Source of the DNA: Paenisporosarcina quisquiliarum_A
GTDB lineage: Bacteria; Bacillota; Bacilli; Bacillales_A; Planococcaceae
Direction: 5' to 3'
DNA: 64,000 nucleotides
NCBI RefSeq assembly: GCF_043641925.1
Contig: NZ_JBHZRU010000001.1
Coordinates: 275,002 to 339,001 of the forward strand
Both the position numbers and the translations under genes were made by a program. Positions within the stretch are counted from its first letter, which is position 1. Each line of letters opens with the position of its first letter. The notes beneath the pieces were generated by a model. It saw only the letters and a list, made by a program, of their open reading frames with translations. It made no database searches and was not told the DNA's origin. Shown here piece after piece: positions 23,674 through 32,243 of the stretch.

Positions 23674-24717
23674 GTGCTTTTTGAACAAATTCTTTTAAAA
23701 ATGATTGATCGTTTAAATGGAGAGCGTACAATTGCTGCTCCATTTCATCTTCTAAGAGGGAAAAAATCAGGTCAAACCATTCAAGATGTGAAAAGTTATG
23801 GATTAACAGACACATTTTCAATTTTCCCTAAACTCTCTCAAAATAAATACAATCACATTGTTGAAAAAATGATTCAAGATCAGTTACTAGAAATTGACCA
23901 GAATAATATACCTTCATTAACTGAAAAGGGCATTCTTTTTAAAGATAAACTAGAGCCACTAGCCATTAACGGATGGTTGTATCGCGGAAATGAAATGGTG
24001 TTTTTTCAAAGGCTATCTTTATTGGTACAAACTCTTTCACATGTGAAGGCACAATCTATGAATTTTATCCCTGTTCAAAAGGACGAAAAAATTCAAAGAT
24101 GGATTCGTAGTTTTATGTTAAAAGTTCCATATAAATCGCCAGAATATGCTCAAAAAGTGTATGAGGAACTGGAGAGTTGTTTAAATCAAGCATATTTAAC
24201 AGAAACTCATCGTCAATTAATTGTTTTTCGATTAAGTGGATTTAAAGTAACCGGTCTTACATGGCAACAACTTTCTTTTGATGTTAAATACGAGCCGATA
24301 GATGTTCAATTGCTATTTATAGAAGGACTACATCAAATGCTAAACGAAATCTGTTCAAAAAATACATATCCTATTCTTTATTCATTGGCTGAGGGAGTCC
24401 AAGCGAACAATCCTTTAACCGAATCTGCTTCTAAAACTGCACAACTATACGCTGCCGGAAATTCGTTACAAGCTATTTCAAGTATTCGTCATTTGAAACA
24501 AAGTACAATTGAAGATCATTTTGTGGAGATGGCCATGAATGGCGTATGGATTAATTGGTTGATGTTTTTTCCGAATGAAAACATAGATGATTTAAAACGA
24601 GAAATCCAAACGACATCTTCACGTAAGTTGTCTATTTTAAAAGAACAGTTTCCTCAGCTATCATTTTTCCAATTAAGATTATTATTAGCAAGTAGAGGTG
24701 AGAAGAATGACAAGTGA
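23674..24717 (+). CDS. ypbB: YpbB, helix-turn-helix protein paired with RecQ
   Basis: Protein of 347 aa with a C-terminal helix-turn-helix-like segment (about 250-300, around QLYAAGNSLQAISSIRHLKQ), of a type found at RecQ/RecS helicase ends. The function is not established. The start is GTG 23674, with GGAGGA 7 nt upstream; an earlier in-frame ATG (23623) has no site. It overlaps recQ by 11 bases, so the two are translationally coupled. The length matches the B. subtilis protein (about 352 aa). Confidence 0.88.
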   Translation: MLFEQILLKMIDRLNGERTIAAPFHLLRGKKSGQTIQDVKSYGLTDTFSIFPKLSQNKYNHIVEKMIQDQLLEIDQNNIPSLTEKGILFKDKLEPLAINGWLYRGNEMVFFQRLSLLVQTLSHVKAQSMNFIPVQKDEKIQRWIRSFMLKVPYKSPEYAQKVYEELESCLNQAYLTETHRQLIVFRLSGFKVTGLTWQQLSFDVKYEPIDVQLLFIEGLHQMLNEICSKNTYPILYSLAEGVQANNPLTESASKTAQLYAAGNSLQAISSIRHLKQSTIEDHFVEMAMNGVWINWLMFFPNENIDDLKREIQTTSSRKLSILKEQFPQLSFFQLRLLLASRGEKNDK

Positions 24718-26146
24718 AATCTATCAAGTTCTGAGTGAGAAATTTGGCTATCATTCTTTTAAAGTAGGTCAAGAAGAAATAATTAAAGCAGTTTTAGAAA
24801 AGGTCGATGTAATTGGGATTCTACCCACAGGGATGGGAAAATCATTATGCTATCAATTGCCAGCTTATTTGATGCCTCACCCGGTACTAATCATTTCTCC
24901 GTTACTTTCTCTTATGCAGGATCAAGTTGAGCAGATGAAGATGTTTGGTGAGAAAAAAGTGATCGCTCTCAATTCACTTTTATTACCAAATGATAAGCAA
25001 CAAATTTTGAGCCAGTTATCTACATATAAATTCATTTTCATTTCTCCAGAAATGTTGATGCAACCACAAGTGTTGGCAGCATTAACTCAAACACCAATTT
25101 CGTTAATTGTAGCCGATGAAGCACATTGTATTTCACAGTGGGGATATGATTTTAGACCAGATTATTTAAGATTAGGTGACGCGTTTAGACATTGGAAAAG
25201 ACCACCTATTTTAGCGTTAACTGCAACGGCAACGTCTAAGGTTTTAGACGATATTTCTCATTTTTTGCACTTAAAACAACCTAAAACCGTTATTCAATCA
25301 TTAGATCGTCCAAATATTCGATATAAGGCAATTCCGACCCAACATGATGAAAAATATGAGATGATCCTGCAACAAATCACTACGTATGAAGGCCTAGGAA
25401 TAATTTATACGCAGTCGAGAAAAAAAGCGGATGAATATGCCGTGAAATTAAATGAGGCGGGCTTTCGAGCAGCATCGTATCACGCTGGAATGGAACCAAT
25501 GGACCGGACTTTGGTGCAACAACAATTTGCAAACCATGAATTAGAGTGGGTATGTGCAACAAATGCTTTTGGTATGGGCGTACACAAAAGCAATATTCGT
25601 CAAGTCATTCATGACCATATTCCATCCTCGATTGCTAGTTACTCACAAGAGGTGGGTCGCGCCGGACGTGACGGCAAAGACGCTATTGCTACCTTGTTTT
25701 TTTCCTCAGATGATGAAGATATGACCATATTTATTTCGACAAATGACTTTCCTGATAGGTCTCAAATCAATCTTTATTTACAACAAGCCAATCCCAAAAC
25801 GTTAGTTGATGATGGATTCTTAAGTGACACGATGTATCGGATTTTAACTTATTGGTTAGAAAAACACTCTGAAGATGAAACGGTTCAGATTATGGAAAAT
25901 TTGAGGTATGAAAAAATACGACAGATTTATTTAATGAAGGAATTATTAACAAATAATAAGTGCATTCGGCATCAACTAGTGTCATTTTTTGGACAAACAT
26001 TAACGAACACCCCTAGTAACTGTTGTACTGTATGTGGAATGACAGATGATGAGGTATTAAGGACAAGGTCTATTGAGGTGTTAAGTGACAATGGTCTCAA
26101 TTGGAATGAAAGATTAGCACGCATTTTTAACATAGAACAAACTTAG
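24707..26146 (+). CDS. recS: RecQ-family ATP-dependent DNA helicase (RecS type)
   Basis: Superfamily 2 helicase of 479 aa. Motif I is LPTGMGKSLCYQLPA, motif II is VADEAHCISQWGYDFRPDY, motif III is LALTATAT, and motif VI is YSQEVGRAGRDGKD. A C-terminal zinc-binding segment has CIRHQL and NCCTVCGM. No HRDC domain follows, as in RecS of B. subtilis. The start is ATG 24707, since AGGTGA precedes it; the in-frame GTG 24698 overlaps that site. It probably unwinds recombination intermediates. Confidence 0.93.
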   Translation: MTSEIYQVLSEKFGYHSFKVGQEEIIKAVLEKVDVIGILPTGMGKSLCYQLPAYLMPHPVLIISPLLSLMQDQVEQMKMFGEKKVIALNSLLLPNDKQQILSQLSTYKFIFISPEMLMQPQVLAALTQTPISLIVADEAHCISQWGYDFRPDYLRLGDAFRHWKRPPILALTATATSKVLDDISHFLHLKQPKTVIQSLDRPNIRYKAIPTQHDEKYEMILQQITTYEGLGIIYTQSRKKADEYAVKLNEAGFRAASYHAGMEPMDRTLVQQQFANHELEWVCATNAFGMGVHKSNIRQVIHDHIPSSIASYSQEVGRAGRDGKDAIATLFFSSDDEDMTIFISTNDFPDRSQINLYLQQANPKTLVDDGFLSDTMYRILTYWLEKHSEDETVQIMENLRYEKIRQIYLMKELLTNNKCIRHQLVSFFGQTLTNTPSNCCTVCGMTDDEVLRTRSIEVLSDNGLNWNERLARIFNIEQT

Positions 26147-26151
26147 GTGCA

Positions 26152-26180
26152 TTTACTTTTTCTACATATTTCGTCATAAT
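26152..26180 (+). promoter_or_regulatory. Sigma-A promoter of ypbE
   Basis: TTTACT and CATAAT are separated by 17 bp, 36 bases before the ATG of the LysM gene, just after recQ ends. Confidence 0.6.
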
Positions 26181-26216
26181 AAGTAGAGAAGAACAGTAGA
26201 ATAGGAGTTTTACAAC

Positions 26217-26828
26217 ATGAATAATGATGATTATAAACATAAAATTGATGAGCATAGAAAACCGATTAGTTTAGATAATGAAAGTCGAACGAATACGCGT
26301 GTGACTAGACGCTCAACAAAACAGAACGTGGAACAAGTCAAACCGCGTCGAAATCTTTTACTACCGATTTTGTTTACGATATTTATATTAATTCCCGTAG
26401 GTTTTTTGATTTATATCCAAGTGTTTTATCAACCAAACACAAATCAAACCGCCATTACCGATGCTGGAGAATTTGAGTTTGAAGAAAATGAAGTGGACTC
26501 TGTTGACACGAACGTTAAGGAAGAGCCAGAAGAAACGAATACTGAAGACTCATCTAATGAGGATGAAAATACAGAACCTGTAGAACCGGTTGTAACAGAA
26601 GATGAATCCGAAGGTGAAGTCACTGAGGAAGAGCAGGAAGAAGTGGTTGAAGAACAACCAACTGAAACTGAAACTTCTGGGAAAACGCACATCGTCCAAC
26701 CAAATGAAACACTATACCGCATTGCGATGAATTATTACAATTCGCCAGATGCAGTGGAGAAAATAAAAGATGCGAATGGTTTAACATCGGATTCAATTTC
26801 AGAAGGACAAAAATTAATATTGCCTTAA
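26217..26828 (+). CDS. ypbE: LysM-domain membrane-anchored protein YpbE
   Basis: Protein of 203 aa with a basic cytoplasmic N-terminus, one membrane helix (about 45-66), a Glu/Thr-rich extracellular linker (about 80-155), and a C-terminal LysM domain (about 158-203, THIVQPNETLYRIAMNYYNS to SEGQKLILP) that binds peptidoglycan. The order recS-ypbE matches B. subtilis; ypbD, which lies between them there, is absent. Function beyond wall binding is unknown. Confidence 0.88.
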   Translation: MNNDDYKHKIDEHRKPISLDNESRTNTRVTRRSTKQNVEQVKPRRNLLLPILFTIFILIPVGFLIYIQVFYQPNTNQTAITDAGEFEFEENEVDSVDTNVKEEPEETNTEDSSNEDENTEPVEPVVTEDESEGEVTEEEQEEVVEEQPTETETSGKTHIVQPNETLYRIAMNYYNSPDAVEKIKDANGLTSDSISEGQKLILP

Positions 26829-26905
26829 TTTTTTACTTTAAAAAAAGGGATAGATTAATTGTCTGTCGAATAGGGTAAGTATTGATAATAGAATGAGGTG
26901 TTTAA

Positions 26906-27535
26906 ATGTTTGCAAAAAGTGTAATGATTCCAAAAGAAAAATGTATAATGATTCAAAGTTCAGCTTCTTTAAATGAAGCATTGGATTTGCTAGAAAAGCA
27001 TCAATTAGATGCTTTACCAGTTTGTGAAAATGGAATGTATAAAGGGATACTAAATCGCTATATTGCGTACCGTGCATTTTATTTTAGCGGACTAAGCAAA
27101 GAAGAGTTCTTAGCAAATACTTTACTTAAAGACGTAATCAGTAAATCAGATACATTCTTACATATTGAAGATGTATTTGAAAATTCATTCCTTCAGTTAA
27201 ATGATTTCCCTATAATCGCGGTTGTTGAAGAAGGGAAATTCCTTGGCATCGTGACACGTTTTGATATGATGCATCAATTCCGCAGTGCTTTTGGAATGGA
27301 TCGTCCAGGTGTTCGTATCAGTTTCACGTCTGCAGAATCAGAAGGCCGTATTGCTCGACTTGGTGACATCATTCAGAAGTTCCATGAATCGGTTATATCA
27401 CTTGTCACATTTGATGAAACAGATAAGTTGTTAAGAAGAATTGTTTTAAAGATCGAAAAGAAAGACAATGTTCAAAAATTCTTAAAAGAATTAGAGCGAT
27501 CAGGATTCCGCGTTTTACACATGGAAGAAGATTAA
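26906..27535 (+). CDS. CBS-pair protein with C-terminal ACT-like region
   Basis: Cytoplasmic protein of 209 aa. Two CBS domains form one Bateman module, about 5-60 and 70-130; the second ends IVTRFDMMHQFRSAFGMD. A C-terminal part (about 139-209), VRISFTSAESEGRIARLGDI, resembles an ACT domain. This domain pair recalls the c-di-AMP-binding CbpA type of Listeria, but I cannot show nucleotide binding from sequence. A GAGGTG ribosome site precedes the ATG, and a terminator follows. B. subtilis has other small genes (ypbF) in this place. Confidence 0.8.
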   Translation: MFAKSVMIPKEKCIMIQSSASLNEALDLLEKHQLDALPVCENGMYKGILNRYIAYRAFYFSGLSKEEFLANTLLKDVISKSDTFLHIEDVFENSFLQLNDFPIIAVVEEGKFLGIVTRFDMMHQFRSAFGMDRPGVRISFTSAESEGRIARLGDIIQKFHESVISLVTFDETDKLLRRIVLKIEKKDNVQKFLKELERSGFRVLHMEED

Positions 27536-27562
27536 TGATAAAATAGGTACACCACAAAATTT

Positions 27563-27601
27563 AAAAGGTGGAAGGGGAAATTTCCCTTCACCTTTTTTTT
27601 T
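27563..27601 (+). terminator. Terminator after the CBS gene
   Basis: AAAAGGTG(G)AAGGG and CCCTTCACCTTTT pair with one bulged G, then a long T-run. Confidence 0.88.
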
Positions 27602-27658
27602 GACCATTATTAAAATCCTGCAAATTATTATGTGTCCTAAGATAAAGAGGTGTGATCA

Positions 27659-28435
27659 ATGCGTTATTTATTTAGTGTTTTTGGTTTATTAAGTTTGATT
27701 CCCATGTATATGTTTAAAAAAGCGTTTGAGATTAACGTATTGCATCATCAAATTAATCATGAAGCTTTTAATGATCAACCATCCTTTAAGCTTTTTTTCA
27801 TATCTGATATCCATCGACGTAAAGTGACGAAACATCTGTTGAAAAAAGTTGGAACCAATGTGGATTTCGTTCTAATAGGTGGTGATTTAGCTGATCGACG
27901 TGTTGATAAGGAACGTCTAGAGGCTAATTTACGCCAATTAGCTAAAATTGGCCCCATCACGTATGTATGGGGTAATAATGATCGTGAAGTTGGTGAAGAA
28001 ATCATCCGTGAAAAGATTAATCAAGTCCAAGGGAAGATTATTGAGAACCGCTCGCTTATTTTAAAAGAAGGACAATCTACAATTAAGTTAGTTGGTATCG
28101 ATGATGTATCTTCAGGAAAAGCAGACATTTTAGAGGCATTTTTAGGCGTAAAAAATGAAGAGTATACGATTTTTGTTTCCCATACTCCATCGGTATTTTC
28201 AAAAGTAGTTGATAGATATAGACCAAATCTTTTACTGGCAGGTCACACACATGGTGGACAAATTAGGTTCGGTAAATATGGATTATATCCGAAAGGTACA
28301 TTTGATGACTCTTCTAATTCCATATCCTTGATAAGTAATGGGTATGGCACATCGCTTATTCCATTTAGATTTGGTGCTTCACCGGAATGTCATATGATTA
28401 CTTTTACTGGAAAAGGCTATACAGAGGATAAATAA
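27659..28435 (+). CDS. ypbG: Membrane-anchored metallophosphoesterase YpbG
   Basis: Calcineurin-type phosphoesterase of 258 aa with an N-terminal membrane anchor (about 2-22). The dinuclear metal motifs are seen in order: SDIHRRKVT, GGDLADRR, WGNNDRE, VSHTPSVF and AGHTHGGQIRFG. The substrate is unknown; related proteins include UDP-2,3-diacylglucosamine-like and cell-wall phosphoesterases. The position matches ypbG of B. subtilis. Confidence 0.9.
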   Translation: MRYLFSVFGLLSLIPMYMFKKAFEINVLHHQINHEAFNDQPSFKLFFISDIHRRKVTKHLLKKVGTNVDFVLIGGDLADRRVDKERLEANLRQLAKIGPITYVWGNNDREVGEEIIREKINQVQGKIIENRSLILKEGQSTIKLVGIDDVSSGKADILEAFLGVKNEEYTIFVSHTPSVFSKVVDRYRPNLLLAGHTHGGQIRFGKYGLYPKGTFDDSSNSISLISNGYGTSLIPFRFGASPECHMITFTGKGYTEDK

Positions 28436-28520
28436 AACATATACAATGTTTACACGAGTGTAATTATTTCCTATACTGAACCGAATAGATGTACTTGAAG
28501 TATGGGAAGGAGAAGATAAT

Positions 28521-29435
28521 ATGGATAATGCGAATATAGGAAGATATAACATAAAAGCCGTTTCCACAATGGTGGGAATCCTTCCAGGAACAATAAGAGC
28601 GTGGGAAAGACGTTATCAAATGATTGAACCAATTCGAAATGAGGCGGGCCATCGTTTATACTCAGATGAACATGTCCGCACATTAAAATGGTTATCTAGC
28701 AAGGTAAACGCAGGATTTACAATTAGTCAGGCGGTTGCATTGCTCGACCAAAATGATAACAAAGCTGCACTTCCAAATGTGAAAGAAGATGAAAATCGCA
28801 TAACTCGTATGCAAAGCGATCTTATGGAAGCTTTAATAAAATTCGATGAAAGAAAAGCACAACATATCATGAATGAGGCATTTACGATCTATACAATGGA
28901 TAAAGTCCTAATCGATTTGTTAGCTCCCATTTTAGTGAAAATAGGTCTGCTGTGGGAAAATGGCGAAATCACAACAGCCCATGAGCATTTTTCTACCGCT
29001 ATCTTACGTTCTCGAATTGGATCTGTCATGCATGCCTATCCACATAATGGACTTTTACCAAAAGTAGTAGCGGTATGTGCTCCAGGTGAATGGCATGAAT
29101 TAGGCCTACTTATTTTCACTTTGTATATGAGACGCAAAGGATTTGAAGTCATTTATCTTGGAAGCAGTATAAAAAAAGGAGATATCCAAGTTGTACTAGA
29201 AACTGTACAGCCAGGTTTCTTATTTTTATCCTGTACAATGAAAGAAAACGTATCGCCTACAATTGAATTAATTCAGTCTTTAGATGAGCAGTTCCCCAAA
29301 ATACGAATTGGAGCGGGAGGCTATGGCTTCGATTCTATGCATGAAGAACTGAAAAAAGAAATTGAAACATATCTGGTTGGTCAAACGATGGTAGAGTGGG
29401 ATGACTGGGTAGAAAAATACACATATGCGAATTAG
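28521..29435 (+). CDS. MerR-type regulator with B12-binding domain (CarH/LitR-like)
   Basis: Transcription factor of 304 aa. The N-terminal MerR helix-turn-helix (about 8-78) shows GTIRAWERRY and GHRLYSDEHVRTLKWL. A helical cap (about 95-175) has W145-x9-E155-H156 (LLWENGEITTAHEHFST), the motif that packs on the upper face of adenosylcobalamin in CarH. A Rossmann B12 domain (about 180-300) has E190-x-H192-x2-G195 (GEWHELG), with H192 the expected cobalt ligand. CarH/LitR proteins are known light sensors. The residue after W145 is Glu, where Thermus CarH has the histidine that forms the bis-His photoproduct. Target genes are not evident. A GAAGGAGAAG ribosome site precedes the ATG. Confidence 0.85.
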   Translation: MDNANIGRYNIKAVSTMVGILPGTIRAWERRYQMIEPIRNEAGHRLYSDEHVRTLKWLSSKVNAGFTISQAVALLDQNDNKAALPNVKEDENRITRMQSDLMEALIKFDERKAQHIMNEAFTIYTMDKVLIDLLAPILVKIGLLWENGEITTAHEHFSTAILRSRIGSVMHAYPHNGLLPKVVAVCAPGEWHELGLLIFTLYMRRKGFEVIYLGSSIKKGDIQVVLETVQPGFLFLSCTMKENVSPTIELIQSLDEQFPKIRIGAGGYGFDSMHEELKKEIETYLVGQTMVEWDDWVEKYTYAN

Positions 29436-29452
29436 TTGAGAAGAACCATTTT

Positions 29453-29480
29453 ATCTCCTATCATTAGATGGGAGATTTTT
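29453..29480 (+). terminator. Terminator after the MerR/B12 gene
   Basis: ATCTCCTATC and GATGGGAGAT form a 10-bp stem with one G-U pair, then TTTTT. Confidence 0.85.
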
Positions 29481-29557
29481 AATTTGTCATGAACGAAAAA
29501 TTTTCATTTCAATTTTGAGATGAACATAGGTTTGAGTATGAAAAGGAAGTGAATGGA

Positions 29558-30523
29558 ATGGAAAAAGTAGATGCGATTGTCGTTGGGGGAGGCCCATGTG
29601 GATTGGCAGCTGCCATATCATTGCAGAACATCGGATTAAAACCAATTGTCATTGAAAAAGGCAATGTAGTTGAAGCGATACATAAATACCCTACACATCA
29701 AACATTTTTTAGCACATCGGAAAAATTATCAATAGGGGACGTCCCATTTATCATTGAACAAAGGAAACCGAAGAGGAACCAAGCTCTTGTTTATTATCGT
29801 GAAGTCGTAAAACTGAAAGATATTCATGTCCGACGCTATGAGAATGTAGAAAAGGTTATCAAGAAAAATGGTGTTTTCGAAGTGTACACATCAAAAGGAT
29901 CATACATATCCGAATATGTCATTATCGCTACTGGGTATTACGATCATCCAAACGAACTCAAAGTGCCAGGCGCAGATCTTAAAAAAGTACATCATTATTT
30001 TAAAGAAGGCCATCCCTATTTTCAAATGGACGCACTAGTTATCGGCGGTAAAAACTCTGCCATTGATGCTGCTTTGGAGTTGAATAAAGCAGGTGCTCAA
30101 GTGACAGTCGTGTACAGAGGGGAAGACTACTCACCGAGTATAAAACCATGGGTTTTGCCTGAATTTACCGGACTTGTGAAAACGGGTGAAATAAGCATGA
30201 TGTTTGAAGCTCATGTTGAAAAAATAGATGAACACACGGTTGACATTGTACAAAATGGAAAAAGACATCAATTGAAAAATGACGTCGTGTTTGCGATGAT
30301 TGGTTACCATCCGGATCATCAATTCTTAAAACACATGGGTGTTAAAATGGATGATGAGACAGGTAGACCATATATCAACGAACAAACGATGGAGTCAAAC
30401 GTCGACAACTTATATATTGCAGGAGTCTTAGCGGCAGGTAATAATGCAAATGAAATCTTCATTGAAAATGGACGATTCCATGGTGAACAAATTGCACAGT
30501 CTATAAAAAATGGACGAAAATAA
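29558..30523 (+). CDS. bdr: Bacillithiol disulfide reductase (YpdA family)
   Basis: FAD/NADPH-dependent flavoprotein of 321 aa. The FAD dinucleotide fold is VVGGGPCGLAAAI near the N-terminus. The NADPH fold is VIGGKNSAIDAALELNKAG (about 161-179), and the C-terminal FAD segment is NLYIAGVLAAGNNANEIFIENG. YpdA/Bdr is known to reduce bacillithiol disulfide in Firmicutes that make bacillithiol. The start ATG 29558 is 10 nt from AAAAGGA; the GTG at 29549 is too close. The next intact gene (ansA) is convergent, after a repeat-rich spacer. Confidence 0.9.
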   Translation: MEKVDAIVVGGGPCGLAAAISLQNIGLKPIVIEKGNVVEAIHKYPTHQTFFSTSEKLSIGDVPFIIEQRKPKRNQALVYYREVVKLKDIHVRRYENVEKVIKKNGVFEVYTSKGSYISEYVIIATGYYDHPNELKVPGADLKKVHHYFKEGHPYFQMDALVIGGKNSAIDAALELNKAGAQVTVVYRGEDYSPSIKPWVLPEFTGLVKTGEISMMFEAHVEKIDEHTVDIVQNGKRHQLKNDVVFAMIGYHPDHQFLKHMGVKMDDETGRPYINEQTMESNVDNLYIAGVLAAGNNANEIFIENGRFHGEQIAQSIKNGRK

Positions 30524-30548
30524 AGAGCTGCCATTGTGCAGCTCTAAA
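30524..30548 (+). terminator. Hairpin after bdr, first copy of a 20-bp direct repeat
   Basis: GAGCTGC and GCAGCTC pair around CATTGT directly after the stop codon, but only A-rich sequence follows. The same 20 bases recur at 31152-31171, where a T-rich tract does follow. Confidence 0.6.
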
Positions 30549-30579
30549 AGTTTTGAAAAACAAAACGTTGATTTACATT

Positions 30580-30670
30580 GCGGCGGACGCGTTCCGCGGG
30601 CAAGACTTCAGCCGCTTCCCTCGCGATACTCAGTCCAGAGTCTTCAGTTCTTGCTGATTCCGCTGGAAAG
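30580..30670. repeat. Small inverted-repeat intergenic element, family 1, reversed (copy B)
   Basis: Starts GGCGGACGCGTTCCGCGGGC and reaches GCTGATTCCGCTGGA, matching in order the reverse complement of the element at 36246-36364. The outer end (GTCGCCACC in other copies) is replaced by unrelated sequence, so the copy is truncated or rearranged. Confidence 0.68.
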
Positions 30671-30688
30671 ATTATAACTATAATCTTT
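30667..30688. repeat. Perfect AT-rich 22-bp palindrome
   Basis: AAAGATTATA and TATAATCTTT are separated by AC. It joins the truncated end of the preceding repeat element. No T-run follows. Confidence 0.65.
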
Positions 30689-30912
30689 GCGACGAAGCTA
30701 GCGCAGCGATGCAGGAGCAGATGTTTTACGCCGCCTGCATTCCAATCTACTAGACAGTCTTACGGGAATTTAGTCGAATCAAAGAGTGGTTAGCTTAAAA
30801 GATATGGTAACTATCAATTCAATTTTGAAGTTATGTGCAAAGTGACAATAAATACTTACTTAAAAAAATTTTTTTCACTTTAAGCATGACGTTGCTGTCT
30901 ATTTAGTAGGTT

Positions 30913-31083
30913 AGTGGTCGGTTATTTCTGAAGACTCCTGCGGAAAAACGAAACACGCAAGACCCCACAGGCAACGAATTGTGCACAATTCGTTTGCGAC
31001 GAGTAACCGCAGGAGCATAGGTTTTTAACAGCCGAGGAGGCTTGCGTTTCGTCCGCGGAAAGCGTAAGAAATATCCGACCACT
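30913..31083. repeat. Small inverted-repeat element, family 2 (copy C)
   Basis: The element is bounded by AGTGGTCGG and CCGACCACT. Subterminal regions GAAACACGCAAGAC and GCTTGCGTTTC also pair, and it contains an inner palindrome AACGAATTGTGCACAATTCGTT-like hairpin (arms of ten bases around GCA). It is 171 bp, locally GC-rich, with a TCCGCGGAAAGCG core. Family 2 also includes 35969-36098 in the opposite orientation. Confidence 0.8.
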
Positions 31084-31151
31084 GTCTTTTTTAATAAATC
31101 GGTGTCAGATATTTACCATGTTCCGTATTTATATAGAACTAAATAGTCTTA

Positions 31152-31171
31152 AGCTGCCATTGTGCAGCTCT
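31152..31171. repeat. Second copy of the 20-bp hairpin direct repeat
   Basis: AGCTGCCATTGTGCAGCTCT is identical to 30526-30545, exactly 626 bp apart. The TTTTGAATGAATTTTTTT that follows makes it the likelier original terminator of bdr, facing ansA. Confidence 0.85.
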
Positions 31172-31189
31172 TTTGAATGAATTTTTTTA

Positions 31190-32164
31190 TTAGTACGTTA
31201 AAAATAGCGCTGGGATATTAAGTGACTTTTCGACTTGAGACAAAGCCAACAATAATTTTATACGAGCTTTTTGACCATTTAAACCATGTGCAAAAATGAC
31301 CCCAAGGTCTGCAAGCATTTTCCCTCCACCTTCATAACCATAAACCGGTTGGGATATTCCGTTATAACAACGAGAAACAATAACCACATAGATGTTTTTT
31401 GCCAGTAACTCTCGAATGGCTGGAACAATTGCAGGGGGAACGTTTCCTTGACCTAACCCTTCTAAAATCAATCCATCATAATGATTTTCACCAATGGATG
31501 AAATCAAATCAGCATCCATCCCAGCATATACCTTTAACATCGCAACTTTTTTCGTGATTTCGCGAACAACAAACGTTTCATGTTGAATGGGTGAATGGTG
31601 AAAATGTACACCAGTTTTCGTAATAATTCCGATCGGCCCGTATTGAGGGCTTTGGAAAGTAGAGACATTGCTCGTCGATGTTTTGGTTACGTTTTGTGCA
31701 GTATGAACTTCATCATTTAGAACCACGAGTATTCCTTTATCAATTGCATCTTTGCAAATAGCCACTCGAACTGCTGAAAGTAAATTATAAACCCCGTCAG
31801 CACCAATTTCATTTGAAGAACGCATTGCTCCGGTGAGCACAATTGGGATGGTCGTATCAATCGTTAAGTCTAAAAAATAAGCGGTTTCTTCTAATGTATC
31901 CGTGCCATGAGTTATGACAAATCCATCTACATGATTATGTTGAGAATACTCCATGATCATTTCTTTTAGAATTAACATTTCTTTTGTTGTCATATGAGGA
32001 GAAGGTAAATTAAACGCTTCAATTTCAACCACATCTGCAAACTGATCCAGTTTATTCATTTCAGCGCTCAACGGATTAATTTCCCCAGGTACAACAGCAC
32101 CAGATTGAGAGTGAACATGCATGGAGATGGTTCCACCTGTATGTATAACCACAATTTTTTTCAT
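31190..32164 (-). CDS. ansA: L-asparaginase I (AnsA)
   Basis: Hydrolyses asparagine to aspartate and ammonia; 324 aa, cytoplasmic type I family. The first active-site threonine is in VVIHTGGTISMHVH at the N-terminus. The second is in FVITHGTDTLEETAYFLDLT (about 83-102). The start follows AGGAGGAAAAATTT on the minus strand. It is divergent from prsW. In B. subtilis ansA sits in ansAB with an ansR repressor elsewhere; here it stands alone, with no ansB. Confidence 0.93.
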   Translation of the reverse strand: MKKIVVIHTGGTISMHVHSQSGAVVPGEINPLSAEMNKLDQFADVVEIEAFNLPSPHMTTKEMLILKEMIMEYSQHNHVDGFVITHGTDTLEETAYFLDLTIDTTIPIVLTGAMRSSNEIGADGVYNLLSAVRVAICKDAIDKGILVVLNDEVHTAQNVTKTSTSNVSTFQSPQYGPIGIITKTGVHFHHSPIQHETFVVREITKKVAMLKVYAGMDADLISSIGENHYDGLILEGLGQGNVPPAIVPAIRELLAKNIYVVIVSRCYNGISQPVYGYEGGGKMLADLGVIFAHGLNGQKARIKLLLALSQVEKSLNIPALFLTY

Positions 32165-32203
32165 AAATTTTTCCTCCTAATCGGTCTTCATATGAGTTAA
32201 GAA

Positions 32204-32212
32204 TGATATAAT
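32204..32212 (+). promoter_or_regulatory. Extended -10 promoter of prsW
   Basis: TG-A-TATAAT lies 32 bases before the prsW ATG, in the divergent ansA-prsW spacer. No clear -35. Confidence 0.55.
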
Positions 32213-32243
32213 TAAAATTAGTGAAAAGGGGGCGAGAAGCAAC

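Noticed and set aside
28440..28515. CarH-type direct-repeat operator upstream of the MerR/B12 gene
   Set aside because: Two T-N2-ACA motifs occur 9 bp apart, but the 11-bp periodicity known for CarH operators is not met.
30578..30793. 71-codon ORF between bdr and ansA
   Set aside because: It is composed of repeat-element sequence; GC-rich composition opens frames there.
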